Below the pieces are notes generated by a model, which was not told the origin of the DNA, did no database searches, and saw only the letters and a program-made list of their open reading frames with translations. A stretch of DNA of 64,000 nt from DOZZ01 sp963792655. Its GTDB lineage: Bacteria > Acidobacteriota > Terriglobia > Bryobacterales > Bryobacteraceae. Position numbers and translations under genes: made by a program. The stretch covers positions 62,001 through 126,000 of the forward strand of contig CAWBWU010000009.1 of the NCBI GenBank assembly GCA_963792655.1, given 5' to 3'. Below, piece after piece: positions 53,436 through 61,841 of this stretch. The stretch's first letter is position 1; each line of letters opens with the position of its first letter.

Positions 53436-53450
53436 CACGCGCCGCGCACG
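53436..53450. repeat. Fragment of the REP-like repeat
   Basis: CACGCGCCGCGCACG is identical to 45653-45667, the left edge of the repeat at 45.65 kb. The right half of the palindrome is missing here, replaced by ATTCGTGTG, so this looks like a truncated or early-diverged copy in the gap between the DAC-like and PhnB-like genes. Confidence 0.4.
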
Positions 53451-53491
53451 ATTCGTGTGAGGTACGCAATCGATTTGCGATCGGCTGATGC

Positions 53492-53968
53492 TTAGCCGCG
53501 CCGCGCGGCCTCGATCGCTGCGACGTCGATCTTTTTCATCGTCATCATGCACTGGAAGGCGCGCTGTGCCTCAGCGCCGCCGGCAGCCAGAGCGTCGGTC
53601 AAAGCCCGCGGCGTGATTTGCCAGGAGAGGCCCCAGCGATCTTTGCACCAACCGCAGTCGCTCTCCTTGCCCCCGTTGCCTACAATGGCGTTCCAGTAGC
53701 GGTCCGTCTCTTCCTGGCTGTCGGTCGCGATCTGGAAAGAAAAAGCCTCGCTGTGCTTGAACGTCGGGCCGCCATTCAAACCCAGACAGGGGATGCCGAC
53801 GACGGTGAACTCCACCGTTAGCACATCGCCCTTCTTGCCGCCTGGAAAGTCACCCGGCGCGCGATGAACGGCGGTCACTGCACTATCGGGAAAAGTAGCG
53901 GCATAGAAGCTCGCCGCGTCGTGTGCGTCTTTGTCAAACCAGAGGCAAATGGTGTTCTTTGGCTTCAT
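53492..53968 (-). CDS. PhnB-like VOC-superfamily protein
   Basis: A 158-residue protein of the PhnB/3-demethylubiquinone-methyltransferase-like branch of the VOC fold: TICLWFDKDAHDAASFYAAT at the N-terminus, CLGLNGGPTFKHSEAFSFQI, and WGLSWQITPRALTD. These proteins are often mis-named methyltransferases; most have no proven activity. No signal peptide. Monocistronic, minus strand. Confidence 0.86.
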   Translation of the reverse strand: MKPKNTICLWFDKDAHDAASFYAATFPDSAVTAVHRAPGDFPGGKKGDVLTVEFTVVGIPCLGLNGGPTFKHSEAFSFQIATDSQEETDRYWNAIVGNGGKESDCGWCKDRWGLSWQITPRALTDALAAGGAEAQRAFQCMMTMKKIDVAAIEAARRG

Positions 53969-54010
53969 GTGAATGGCTCCTTAGCTTCGTCCAGGTATCA
54001 TACTGGGTGC

Positions 54011-54208
54011 GTGGTCTTGCCGCTCGGCGAGACGGACGCGCACCACGCTGGCCGGCTATTGGGCGTCACCAAGACCGCGGATGTTGTCGATGCCGTTGTA
54101 GTCATAACAGCGATTCGGCAGAAAGCGATCATTCTCACGAGTCATGCAAAGGATATCGAACGCCTCGTAAGAGCTTCCGGCCGTGATGTCGGCGTGATCA
54201 GGATCTGA
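54011..54208 (+). pseudogene. C-terminal remnant of a PIN-domain (VapC-like) toxin
   Basis: The frame reads VVLPLGETDAHHAGRLLGVT, KTADVVDAVVVITA, KAIILTSHAKDIERLVRA, ending at 54208. This is the C-terminal half of PIN-domain RNases: the TADVVDA segment holds a catalytic aspartate, and LTSHAKDI corresponds to LTSDPDDI with one acidic residue lost. The N-terminal half and any antitoxin gene are absent; the frame upstream runs through the start of the divergent PhnB-like gene. It is a dead toxin fragment, most likely. Confidence 0.6.
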
Positions 54209-54293
54209 CGCTTAAAGTGGCCAGGGTTTGAATGCACAGCGGACATCCGGCGAATGAGATGCGAAAATCAAGGAAAGAGCCTCCTCTCTTGCC

Positions 54294-54584
54294 ATGTCAG
54301 AAGCCGCCATCGGCATATTGCGCCTGGAACTGCGCATCGAGCACTCGCACTCGTTGAAAGACAAACGTCAGGTAGTGCGAAGCTTGAAAGACCGGTTGCG
54401 GCAGCGGTTCAACGTTTCGGTGGCGGAAACCGACGGTCAGGAGACGTGGCAGCGCGCGACCGTCACGGTGGTGACTGTTTCGGGTGAACGCGCCTATGCG
54501 GAAGAGGCCCTCGCGCTGGTGGAAGCCGACGCCGCAACACAATTAGGGCCTATGCTGGTGGGCGCAGAAATCGAGTTTCTTTAG
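54294..54584 (+). CDS. DUF503 protein
   Basis: 96 residues: IGILRLELRIEHSHSLKDKR, then QVVRSLKDRLRQRFNVSVAE and VTVSGERAYAEEALALVEAD. DUF503 proteins of this length are almost always encoded just before rbfA in the nusA-infB region and are thought to act in ribosome or RNA metabolism. Here the stop TAG shares a base with the GTG of rbfA (TAGTG), so they are coupled. infB and nusA are not upstream in this genome segment. Confidence 0.85.
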   Translation: MSEAAIGILRLELRIEHSHSLKDKRQVVRSLKDRLRQRFNVSVAETDGQETWQRATVTVVTVSGERAYAEEALALVEADAATQLGPMLVGAEIEFL

Positions 54585-54940
54585 TGGATAAACGGCGCAC
54601 AGCCCGGGTACAGGAAGCTTTACGGGATGAATTGACTGAGCTGATCGGGTTTGAAATCACCGATCCGCGTATCAAAGGCGCCAGCGTCAGCCGGGTCGAA
54701 GTGTCATCCGACATGCGGCACGCCTCGATCCTGATGGTGGTGCCCGGCGAGGAAGCTGAGCAGCGCGTTTCGCTGAAAGCGCTCGAACACGCGGCCGGCC
54801 ACCTGCGCCAGAAACTGGCGGCCCGCCTGAACCTCAGACGGATGCCGGAGCTCAGTTTCGGGATCGAGCGCTGGGAGGAAGCCCCGCAAAGGGTCGAAAT
54901 CTTACTCAAGCGGGCCAAAAAAACGCGTGGCCGCGAGTGA
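54584..54940 (+). CDS. rbfA: 30S ribosome-binding factor RbfA
   Basis: 118 residues with the KH-like RbfA fold: RRTARVQEALRDELTELIGF, DPRIKGASVSRVEVSSDM, and LRMPELSF-type segment MPELSFGIERWEE. It matures the 5' end of 16S rRNA in the 30S subunit, important in cold. The start is GTG at 54584, overlapping DUF503. It is followed after 24 bases by apbE. Confidence 0.92.
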   Translation: MDKRRTARVQEALRDELTELIGFEITDPRIKGASVSRVEVSSDMRHASILMVVPGEEAEQRVSLKALEHAAGHLRQKLAARLNLRRMPELSFGIERWEEAPQRVEILLKRAKKTRGRE

Positions 54941-54964
54941 AAACCACCCAATTGTAAACAGGCT

Positions 54965-55930
54965 GTGGTAGTTTTGTTTTTGTCATCTCCAGCGCCTCTG
55001 CTTGCAACAACTTCGCCGGGCGAGATGCTGCGGATTGAAGCCAGTGCCGAGGCGATGGGCTGCCGGTACTCTGTCGCGCTCTACGGCCCTGACCGGCAGC
55101 GGCTCGAACTGGCAGTAGAAGCCGTCTTTGAAGAGGTAAACCGGCTTGATTTGCTGCTTTCTAATTATCAGGATTCAAGTGAATTAAGTCTGGTGAATCG
55201 TATGGCTGCTCAGCGTCCCGTCCGGGTTGACCCGGAATTGTTCCGGCTGCTCGCCACTTGCGAGCATTACAGCGCGTTGAGCGAAGGTGCTTTTGATCTG
55301 ACGGTAGGTCCATTGATGCGGGTGTGGGGCTTTTACCGAGGCACGGGCGCACTGCCGGCGCCCGCAGAACTGACGCGAGCGATGCAGACTGTCGGATACC
55401 GCAACGTGTTTTTAGATGGTGCGGCACATACCGTCAGCTTCGCCAAAGCGGGAGTCGAGCTAGACCCTGGCGGCATCGGCAAAGGTTACGCGATCGACTG
55501 TATGGCAGCGGTTCTGCGCAATCACGGCATCGAAAGCGGCTTCCTCACGGCGGCCGGCAGCAGCATGTACGCGCTAGGCACACCGCCCGCGCAGGACGGC
55601 TGGCACGTTGAAATACCCGACCCCCGCACCGCAAACGCGATAGCTGCTGAGGTCGTTCTGCAGAATCAGTCGCTCTCTACTTCAGGAACGGCCGAGAAGT
55701 TTTTCGTGGCTGATGGCCGCACTTACAGTCACATAATGGACCCGCGCACGGGCTATCCGGCGCAGGGCATGTTATCGGTCTCGGTAATCGCTTCAAGCGC
55801 AACCGAGAGCGAAGCTTGGACAAAACCAATGTTTATCAACGGAAGAGAGTGGGCCGACAAACACCGGCCCGCGGGCATACGCGCCTTCGTTTGCGAAGAT
55901 CAACCCGGAGCTTGCACGTGGCTCCAGTGA
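54965..55930 (+). CDS. apbE: FAD:protein FMN transferase (ApbE)
   Basis: A 321-residue flavin transferase that attaches FMN to a Ser/Thr of target proteins such as NqrC/RnfG. It starts with a short signal-like segment (VVLFLSSPAPLLATT). Key parts: AEAMGCRYSVALYG, LTVGPLMRVWGFYRG, DPGGIGKGYAIDCMAAVL, SLSTSGTAEKFF and HIMDPRTGYP. Start is GTG. No flavinylation substrate is encoded nearby. It overlaps hemE by 13 bases, suggesting coupling. Confidence 0.9.
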   Translation: MVVLFLSSPAPLLATTSPGEMLRIEASAEAMGCRYSVALYGPDRQRLELAVEAVFEEVNRLDLLLSNYQDSSELSLVNRMAAQRPVRVDPELFRLLATCEHYSALSEGAFDLTVGPLMRVWGFYRGTGALPAPAELTRAMQTVGYRNVFLDGAAHTVSFAKAGVELDPGGIGKGYAIDCMAAVLRNHGIESGFLTAAGSSMYALGTPPAQDGWHVEIPDPRTANAIAAEVVLQNQSLSTSGTAEKFFVADGRTYSHIMDPRTGYPAQGMLSVSVIASSATESEAWTKPMFINGREWADKHRPAGIRAFVCEDQPGACTWLQ

Positions 55931-56949
55931 CCAGCCGTTTTCTCGATGCCTGCCGACGCCGTCCGACCGATGTGCGTCCGGTATGGTTTATGCGCCAGGC
56001 CGGGCGCTACCTGCGCCAGTACCGCGAGATTCGCGCCAAACACGGCATTCTCGAAATGTGCAAACGGCCTGATCTTGCGGCTGCGGTCACACTACAACCG
56101 GTCGAGATTCTGGATGTGGATGCCGCGATCATCTTCGCTGACTTGTTGCTGCCGGTCGAACCGATGGGTCTCCGCCTTCGCTATGCAGTAGGCGAAGGTC
56201 CCGTGATCGATAACCCGGTGCGCACCGAAGACGACGTGGATTCGCTTTCCACCAACAATACCGACGACCTCGGCTATGTCGGTGAAGCGATTCAGACTGT
56301 GGTGCGGGCGCTTGCCGGACGCGTGCCGGTGATTGGTTTCGTTGGTGCGCCGTTCACGCTGGCGAGCTACATGATCGAAGGCGGCTCGACGCGCAACTTC
56401 GTGCGAACCAAGCGCCTGATGTATACCGACGAGACGTTGTGGCGGCGGTTGATGGGCAAGATTGTGGATGTCGTGGCGCCGTTTGCGATCTCGCAGATTG
56501 CATCGGGTGCGCGCGCAATTCAGGTGTTCGATAGCTGGGTGGGCGCGCTCGGATCGGACGACTATGTTCGCTATGCCGCGCCTTACTCGCGTGCGCTGAT
56601 CGAGCGCATTCGTTCGGGCGGCGTGCCGGTGATTCACTTCGGTACCGGGGCTTCCGGCTTCTTCCGCGAACTGCATGCGGCAGGCGGCGATGTGATGGGC
56701 GTCGACTGGCGCATGAACATCGATCAGGCCTGGCTCGACATCAGTTACCGTTCGGCGATTCAGGGCAACCTCGACCCGGTGGCGTTGTTCGCACCGCTGC
56801 CTGAGATCAAGCTTCGCGTGCACGAACTGCTGCGCCGCACCGGCAATCGGCCGGGTCACATCTTCAATCTGGGTCACGGCATTCTGCCCGAAACACCGGT
56901 TGAGCATGTGCGTGCCGTCGTGCAGATGGTGCGCGAGTTCAGACCCTAG
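55918..56949 (+). CDS. hemE: Uroporphyrinogen decarboxylase
   Basis: Converts uroporphyrinogen III to coproporphyrinogen III in heme synthesis, cytoplasmic dimer. The 343 residues have the signature RPVWFMRQAGRYLRQYREIR with the catalytic region, DAAIIFADLLLPVEPMG, GFVGAPFTLASYMIEGG, IQVFDSWVG and FNLGHGILPETP. The GTG at 55918 has GGAG 7 bases before it and lies inside apbE; the ORF is open further upstream in that frame without conservation. hemG follows after 9 bases. Confidence 0.94.
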   Translation: MAPVTSRFLDACRRRPTDVRPVWFMRQAGRYLRQYREIRAKHGILEMCKRPDLAAAVTLQPVEILDVDAAIIFADLLLPVEPMGLRLRYAVGEGPVIDNPVRTEDDVDSLSTNNTDDLGYVGEAIQTVVRALAGRVPVIGFVGAPFTLASYMIEGGSTRNFVRTKRLMYTDETLWRRLMGKIVDVVAPFAISQIASGARAIQVFDSWVGALGSDDYVRYAAPYSRALIERIRSGGVPVIHFGTGASGFFRELHAAGGDVMGVDWRMNIDQAWLDISYRSAIQGNLDPVALFAPLPEIKLRVHELLRRTGNRPGHIFNLGHGILPETPVEHVRAVVQMVREFRP

Positions 56950-56958
56950 CGAAACGCT

Positions 56959-58279
56959 GTGCGCGCCGTTGTTGTTGGCGGTGGCATCTCCGGTCTGGCC
57001 GCTGCATTTGAATTGCAGAAGGGCGGGGCAGAGGTTACCGTCGTCGAGAGCCGTGCGCGCGCCGGCGGTATCCTTCAAACCGATCATGTCGATAGCTGCA
57101 CCATCGAGTGCGGCGCAGATAGCTTCCTGAGTTCCAAGCCCGCGGCTCTCGAGTTGATCCGCGAGATCGGGCTCGAGCACGACGTGATCCCGTGCAATGA
57201 AGCGAAGCGCCGCACGCTGCTGCTGCGCCGTGGCACGCTGCATGCGCTGCCCGCAGGCTTGCAGATGATGGTGCCAACGCGCGTTGGCCCTGTGTTGCGT
57301 TCGCCGCTACTCAGTTGGAACACCAAGCTGCGCATGTTGCGCGAGAGGTTCTATCGACCGGTCGATCGCGCAGACCGCTCTGTTGCAGAGTTCGTGAGCG
57401 ATCACTTCGGGGACGAAGCTGTGAGCCTGCTCGCTGAGCCGTTGCTGTCGGGCGTGTACGGCGGTTCTGCACAGACGCTCGGCGTGCAAAGCGTCATGCC
57501 TAAGTTCGCGGCGATGGAGAAGGAATACGGCAGCATCACGCGCGGCGTACAGCGTGAGGGTGCTGGGCGCTCGGGTCCTCTGTTTTTAAGTCTGCGCGGC
57601 GGTATGGGGCAACTGACGGAAGCGCTAGCCGCGCGGTTGAGTGTCATGCACGGCGAAGTTCAAGCGATCGAGACCGGCCGCGTTCGCGTGGATGGCGATT
57701 GGATACCAGCGGATCGCATTATCCTCGCCTGCGGTGCGCCGGCTTCCGCGCGGCTGCTGCAGCACACCGAAGCCGGTGCGTTGCTCGCTTCCATTCAGCA
57801 CAGCTCGGCCGCCATTGTCGCGATGGTGTTTGCGCGCGATGAAGTGCGCCATCCACTCGATGGGTTCGGGTTCCTGGTGCCTGCGACGGAGCGCCGCAAC
57901 ATCATGGCGTGCACATGGGTCAGCACCAAGTTTCCGGATCGCGCGCCGCAAGACAAAGTTCTCCTGCGTTGCTTTTTAGGCGGCAACCGCAGCGAGAGTG
58001 ACGCCGCTTTGGTCGCACTTTGCCGCGAAGACCTCGCCGGCATCATGGGCATTCCAGCAGGCGCCGCAGCTCTCGCGCGTTTATCGCTGGCCCGATTCGC
58101 TCGCGCAGTACGGTGTGGGCCATCGTGAGCTGATTGCCAGGATTCAAAATGCTCTGATGCAGGTGCCGCACGCAAGCGTCATCGGGAACGCGTTCGATGG
58201 CGTGGGCATCCCGGATTGCATTCGCCTTGCGCGCAGCACCGCGCGATCGATCCTTACGAACGCTGCGGGTACGGTGTAG
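56959..58279 (+). CDS. hemG: Protoporphyrinogen/coproporphyrinogen oxidase HemG/HemY-type, frameshifted
   Basis: An FAD enzyme oxidising protoporphyrinogen or coproporphyrinogen to the porphyrin. It has the dinucleotide motif VVVGGGISGLAAAFELQKGG, GADSFLSSKPAALELIRE, YGSITRGVQREG, and LRGGMGQLTEALA. The frame breaks at about 58060, where one extra G separates GIPA from APQLSRVYRWPDSLAQYGVG, then VIGNAFDGVGIPDCI. Repaired length is about 440 residues. HemY-type enzymes are usually oxygen-dependent. Likely sequence error, since both sides are conserved. Its end overlaps the convergent DinB gene by 26 bases. Confidence 0.87.
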
Positions 58280-58719
58280 GGTTGGGCCGGTCCAGAATCT
58301 GATCGACATGATGGCGCAGATGCACGATGTAATCTTCGATCAGAAACTGTAGCGTCACTGGTGGATTGCCGGCCACGGAACACTGAATGCCGAGCTGCGC
58401 TTCGGGAATCGATTGCACCAGCTCGGCGAGAAACAAATTGTACTGCGACCAGAACGCCACCATCTTCGCCCAGTCGCGATCGCGATAATGATGCGCCGCG
58501 ACCCAAGCATCGGGAACATAAGTCGGTCCATGAAACTCCGGCTCGAACGCGCCGCGCGCAAAGCGAATGTGGTTGTTCGCCGCGGAGTCGATCAGATGTC
58601 CGAGTTCTTCCTTGCGGCTCCACGTACGTCCGGGACGTGCCGCTGAAAGCAGCGGCTCACTCAGCTGTTTGCAGCGGGCCCAGCTCACGATGAATCGTTT
58701 CAGCGAAGTCTTCGAACAT
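58254..58719 (-). CDS. DinB-superfamily protein, frameshifted near the N-terminus
   Basis: The ATG at 58719 (GGGAGA 7 bases upstream) encodes MFEDFAETIHRELGPLQ; the frame then stops. One base over, it continues QLSEPLLSAARPGRTWSRKE, LGHLIDSAANNHIRFARGAF, AEPEFHGPTYVPDAWVAAH-like FHGPTYVPDAWVAAHHYRDR and DYIVHLRHHVDQILDRPNP. An extra A/T at 58668-58670 explains this. Repaired length is about 154 residues with the histidines of DinB metal sites (HLID, HHVDQIL). Function unknown. Last gene of a minus-strand run. Confidence 0.8.
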
Positions 58720-58735
58720 CGGTAGTCTCCCTTGC

Positions 58736-59800
58736 TCAGAATGCGCGAGCGTATTGTACCGGCGGCTGCGGCGCTACGCCTAAAGCCTGCGCGGCATGCA
58801 ATGGCCAGTAAGGATCGCGCAACAGCTCTCGCGCCATCAACACCAGGTCCGCCTTGCCTTCAGCGATGATGCTTTCGGCTTGCGCGGGCTCGGTGATGAG
58901 TCCGACCGCGCCCGTCTTGATACCGGCTTCACGGCGCACGCGTTCGGCGAATGGCACCTGGTAACCGGGTCTCAGGTCGATCTTCTGTTGAGGCACCGCG
59001 CCGCCCGATGAGCAATCGATCAATGCCACGCCAAGCGCTGCGAGCTGCTTCGACACCGCCACCGAATCTTCAATGGTCCAGCCGCCCTCGGCCCAATCGC
59101 TGGCCGATAAGCGCACGAATAGAGGCAAGTGCTCAGGCCAAACCGCGCGCACTGCTTTCACGACATCGATGAGCAAGCGTGTGCGGTTTTCGAACGAGCC
59201 CCCATACTCATCGGTACGCTGATTCGATAACGGCGAGAGAAACTCATGCAGCAGGTAGCCGTGCGCGGCATGCAGTTCAACGATGTCGAAGCCCGCCAGC
59301 AGCGCGCGTTTGGTTGCTGCAACGAAGCTGTTCGTGATGCGGCGGATGGCCGGGATGGTGAGTGCTTCGGGCACCGTATTCGCGGGGGCATACGGGATCG
59401 CGCTGGGCGCTTCGGTCTGCCAGCCACCATCGCTGACCGGTATCGACGCGCCACCTTGCCAGGGTACTTTGCTGCTGGCCTTGCGTCCGGCGTGCGCCAA
59501 CTGAATTCCCGCCGCCGCGCCTTGCTGCTTCACAAACGCTGCGATGCGCGCGAGCTCACCGATGTGCTCATCTTTCCAAATTCCGAGGTCGCCCGGTGTG
59601 ATGCGGCCCTTCTCTTCGACAGCCGATGCTTCCGCGATGACCAGACCCGCGCCACCCACGGCACGGCTGCCCAGATGAACTACATGCCAGTCGCTCGCGA
59701 ATCCATCGAGCGATGAATATTGGCACATGGGACTGACCGCAATACGATTGCGGAGCGTCACGCCACCGAGCGTGAGCGGTTGAAACAAACTTGATTGCAT
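58736..59800 (-). CDS. NADH:flavin oxidoreductase, YqjM-type old yellow enzyme
   Basis: A 354-residue FMN-dependent TIM barrel. It has the YqjM-type cysteine in VSPMCQYSSLDG, the proton-handling H pair in IQLAHAGRKASSKVPW, FDIVELHAAHGYLLHEFLSP, and the C-terminal GLITEPAQAESIIAEGKADL with arginine for flavin binding. Such enzymes reduce activated C=C bonds (enals, enones, maleimides). Start at 59800. It lies between galT (45-base gap) and DinB (17-base gap), same strand. Confidence 0.92.
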   Translation of the reverse strand: MQSSLFQPLTLGGVTLRNRIAVSPMCQYSSLDGFASDWHVVHLGSRAVGGAGLVIAEASAVEEKGRITPGDLGIWKDEHIGELARIAAFVKQQGAAAGIQLAHAGRKASSKVPWQGGASIPVSDGGWQTEAPSAIPYAPANTVPEALTIPAIRRITNSFVAATKRALLAGFDIVELHAAHGYLLHEFLSPLSNQRTDEYGGSFENRTRLLIDVVKAVRAVWPEHLPLFVRLSASDWAEGGWTIEDSVAVSKQLAALGVALIDCSSGGAVPQQKIDLRPGYQVPFAERVRREAGIKTGAVGLITEPAQAESIIAEGKADLVLMARELLRDPYWPLHAAQALGVAPQPPVQYARAF

Positions 59801-59845
59801 ATCTTTCTTCGATGAAGTGGAGCCGCGCGGGATGCGGGCGACTGC

Positions 59846-60847
59846 TTATCCCAAGCCCGCTTCGCGCAAGAACTGTGCGGATTCTTCCGGCGGCGTCGGG
59901 TTGATGTAGAACCCCGTGCCCCACTCGAACCCGGCCACGCGCGTTAGTTTCGGGATGATCTCGACATGCCAGTGGTAATGCGCCATCGACTTCTCGTGCA
60001 CCGGCGCAGTGTGCAGGATGAAGTTGTACGGCGGCTTCTCGAGCACTTTTTCGATTTTGCGTAGTGTGGACTTCAGCACCCAGGCTAAATTCCGCAGCTC
60101 TGCTTCGTCGGCTTCTTCAAAATGCGAATGATGATGCCGCGGAACAATCCATGTCTCAAATGGAAAGCGCGCGGCATAGGGCTCAATCACCAGGAAGCGA
60201 TCGGTCTCCATCACCACACGCGCCCCGGCTTTTGCTTCCTGACGAGTGATATCGCAGAAGACGCACCGCTCCTTGAAGTTGAAGTAATTCAGCGCGCCAT
60301 CGATCTCTTCCTGCACGCGCTTTGGCACCACGGGCAATGCGATCAGTTGCGAATGCGGATGTTCGAGCGTAGCGCCCGCTGGTTCGCCATGGTTCTTGAA
60401 AAGCAGAATATACTTCAGCCTTTGATCGCGTTTGAGATCGAGGATGCGCTCGCGAAACATCCACAACATGCGCTCGACTTGCGCATCTTCAAGCACCGCC
60501 AGCGTGTCCGTGTGGGACGGCGTTTCGATGATCACTTCATGCGCGCCGATGCCCTGCATCTTGTCGAACAGGCCCTCGCCTTCGCGATCGAGCGAGCCAT
60601 CGATCTGCAGCACGGGAAATTTATTGGGGATGACGCGCAGATCCCAACCAGGCTCGTTCGGCCCACCGTAGCTGCGATGCGAACGAATCTCCGGCGGTGT
60701 CTTCGATTCATTGCCGGGACAGAATGGGCAGAAGCGTCCGGTCGCGGGCTGCAGCGGTTCGCGAGCGAAGTCTGCGGGACGCCTCGCGCGATCCGTCGCG
60801 ATGATTACCCAACGGTCAGTGATCGGATCTTTGCGTAGCTCAGGCAA
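59846..60847 (-). CDS. galT: Galactose-1-phosphate uridylyltransferase
   Basis: A 333-residue HIT-superfamily enzyme of the Leloir pathway, swapping UMP between UDP-glucose and galactose-1-phosphate. Marks: RKDPITDRWVIIATDRA, CPFCPGNE (zinc C-x2-C), the active site GATLEHPHSQLIAL in the modified H-P-H form, RCVFCDI, and HYHWHVEIIPKL near the end. The start is TTG at 60847 with GGAG 7 bases before it. No galE or galK is nearby, so a general nucleotide-sugar role is possible. Confidence 0.92.
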   Translation of the reverse strand: MPELRKDPITDRWVIIATDRARRPADFAREPLQPATGRFCPFCPGNESKTPPEIRSHRSYGGPNEPGWDLRVIPNKFPVLQIDGSLDREGEGLFDKMQGIGAHEVIIETPSHTDTLAVLEDAQVERMLWMFRERILDLKRDQRLKYILLFKNHGEPAGATLEHPHSQLIALPVVPKRVQEEIDGALNYFNFKERCVFCDITRQEAKAGARVVMETDRFLVIEPYAARFPFETWIVPRHHHSHFEEADEAELRNLAWVLKSTLRKIEKVLEKPPYNFILHTAPVHEKSMAHYHWHVEIIPKLTRVAGFEWGTGFYINPTPPEESAQFLREAGLG

Positions 60848-60904
60848 ACGTGATTCTCCGCGCGGGCTACCAAGAGCCGCAATGTCTCAATATAGCGAAT
60901 CGCG

Positions 60905-61318
60905 CTATCGCGGGAGTGCGTCGCGATATAGCTCAAGCACTGGCCGGTCATTGCCGACCACGGTGATCACATCGAAGCGGACCTGTTGCCACTCGACGCC
61001 GGCGCGCCGTGCGTAATCCATCGCTGCTTTTTCCATGCGTTTGCGCTTGGCTTCCGTGATGGCGCGTTCGGGAGTTCCGAAGTCGTCGCTCTGGCGTGCT
61101 TTGACTTCGACCATCGCGAGTACGTCGCCATCCCACGCGACCAGGTCGATCTCGCCCGAACCGGTGGCAGTGCGGTAATTGCGCGCCACCACACGATATT
61201 TCTCGCGCTCTAACAAACGGTGCGCCAGATCTTCACCGCGTGCACCCGCGGCACGTGTGATGGTCCACTTGCGACGACGCAGCGTGTGACGGAGTTGATC
61301 AGCGAGGCGCTTCAGCAT
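60905..61318 (-). CDS. yraN: YraN/UPF0102 nuclease-like protein
   Basis: A 137-residue restriction-endonuclease-fold protein: AGARGEDLAHRLLEREKYRV, ARNYRTATGSGEIDLVAWDG, VLAMVEVKARQSDDFG (the E-D-EVK catalytic-type residues), and FDVITVVG. YraN is widespread, often near ribosomal or repair genes, and may act in DNA processing. It overlaps the methyltransferase stop by 20 bases, so it is co-transcribed. Confidence 0.87.
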   Translation of the reverse strand: MLKRLADQLRHTLRRRKWTITRAAGARGEDLAHRLLEREKYRVVARNYRTATGSGEIDLVAWDGDVLAMVEVKARQSDDFGTPERAITEAKRKRMEKAAMDYARRAGVEWQQVRFDVITVVGNDRPVLELYRDALPR

Positions 61319-61841
61319 TCAGCACCTCGAAATCGAACATCATGACTTTGCCGCGCACGATGAAGCAGAGATAGTGCTCCCAAAACTTGCGAAAGCCGCG
61401 CGACCCATTCACCAGGAGTTCGAAGCCGAGCAGCCGCCAGAGCCGCAGCAGTTTGACATAGACCTTCACTTCGCGGAAGCGCACATGGGAGTAGTAGCCG
61501 AAGCCCGCATGATCTTCTCCGAAATATCGAAAGGAAAAGCTATTCAGATGGCTGCGATGCGTGGGGTCGCAGAACGAAGAGAAGTCAGTGTAGTGCGGCG
61601 TTTCAATGCGCACGTGCCCGCCCGTGCGCACCAGCCGGTGAAACTCTTCCATGGTGCGAATGACGTCGTTGACGTGTTCGATCACATGGATCGCGCGTAG
61701 TTCATCAAAGCTTGCGTCTGCCAGCGGATATGGAAAGTGATCGAGATCGCAGATCACGTCGGCATCGCTTGCAGGATTGAGGTCGATGCCGATCGAGCCC
61801 GGGAACTTTTTGATCCCGCAGCCCACGTCGAGAATTTTCAT
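61299..61841 (-). CDS. Class I SAM-dependent methyltransferase
   Basis: A 180-residue Rossmann methyltransferase: KILDVGCGIKKFPGSIGIDL (SAM-binding glycines and the acidic end of beta-2 in IDLNP), DLDHFPYPLADASFDELRAI, and VIEHVNDVIRTMEEFHRLVR with HVRIETPHYTDFSS after beta-5. This pattern resembles methyltransferases of lipopolysaccharide or ubiquinone-like small molecules. Substrate unknown. ATGA overlap with the aminotransferase gene upstream. Confidence 0.88.
   Translation of the reverse strand: MKILDVGCGIKKFPGSIGIDLNPASDADVICDLDHFPYPLADASFDELRAIHVIEHVNDVIRTMEEFHRLVRTGGHVRIETPHYTDFSSFCDPTHRSHLNSFSFRYFGEDHAGFGYYSHVRFREVKVYVKLLRLWRLLGFELLVNGSRGFRKFWEHYLCFIVRGKVMMFDFEVLNAEAPR

Noticed and set aside
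56092..57243. 383-codon minus-strand open frame
   Set aside because: Shadow of hemE/hemG, which have strong conserved motifs on the plus strand.
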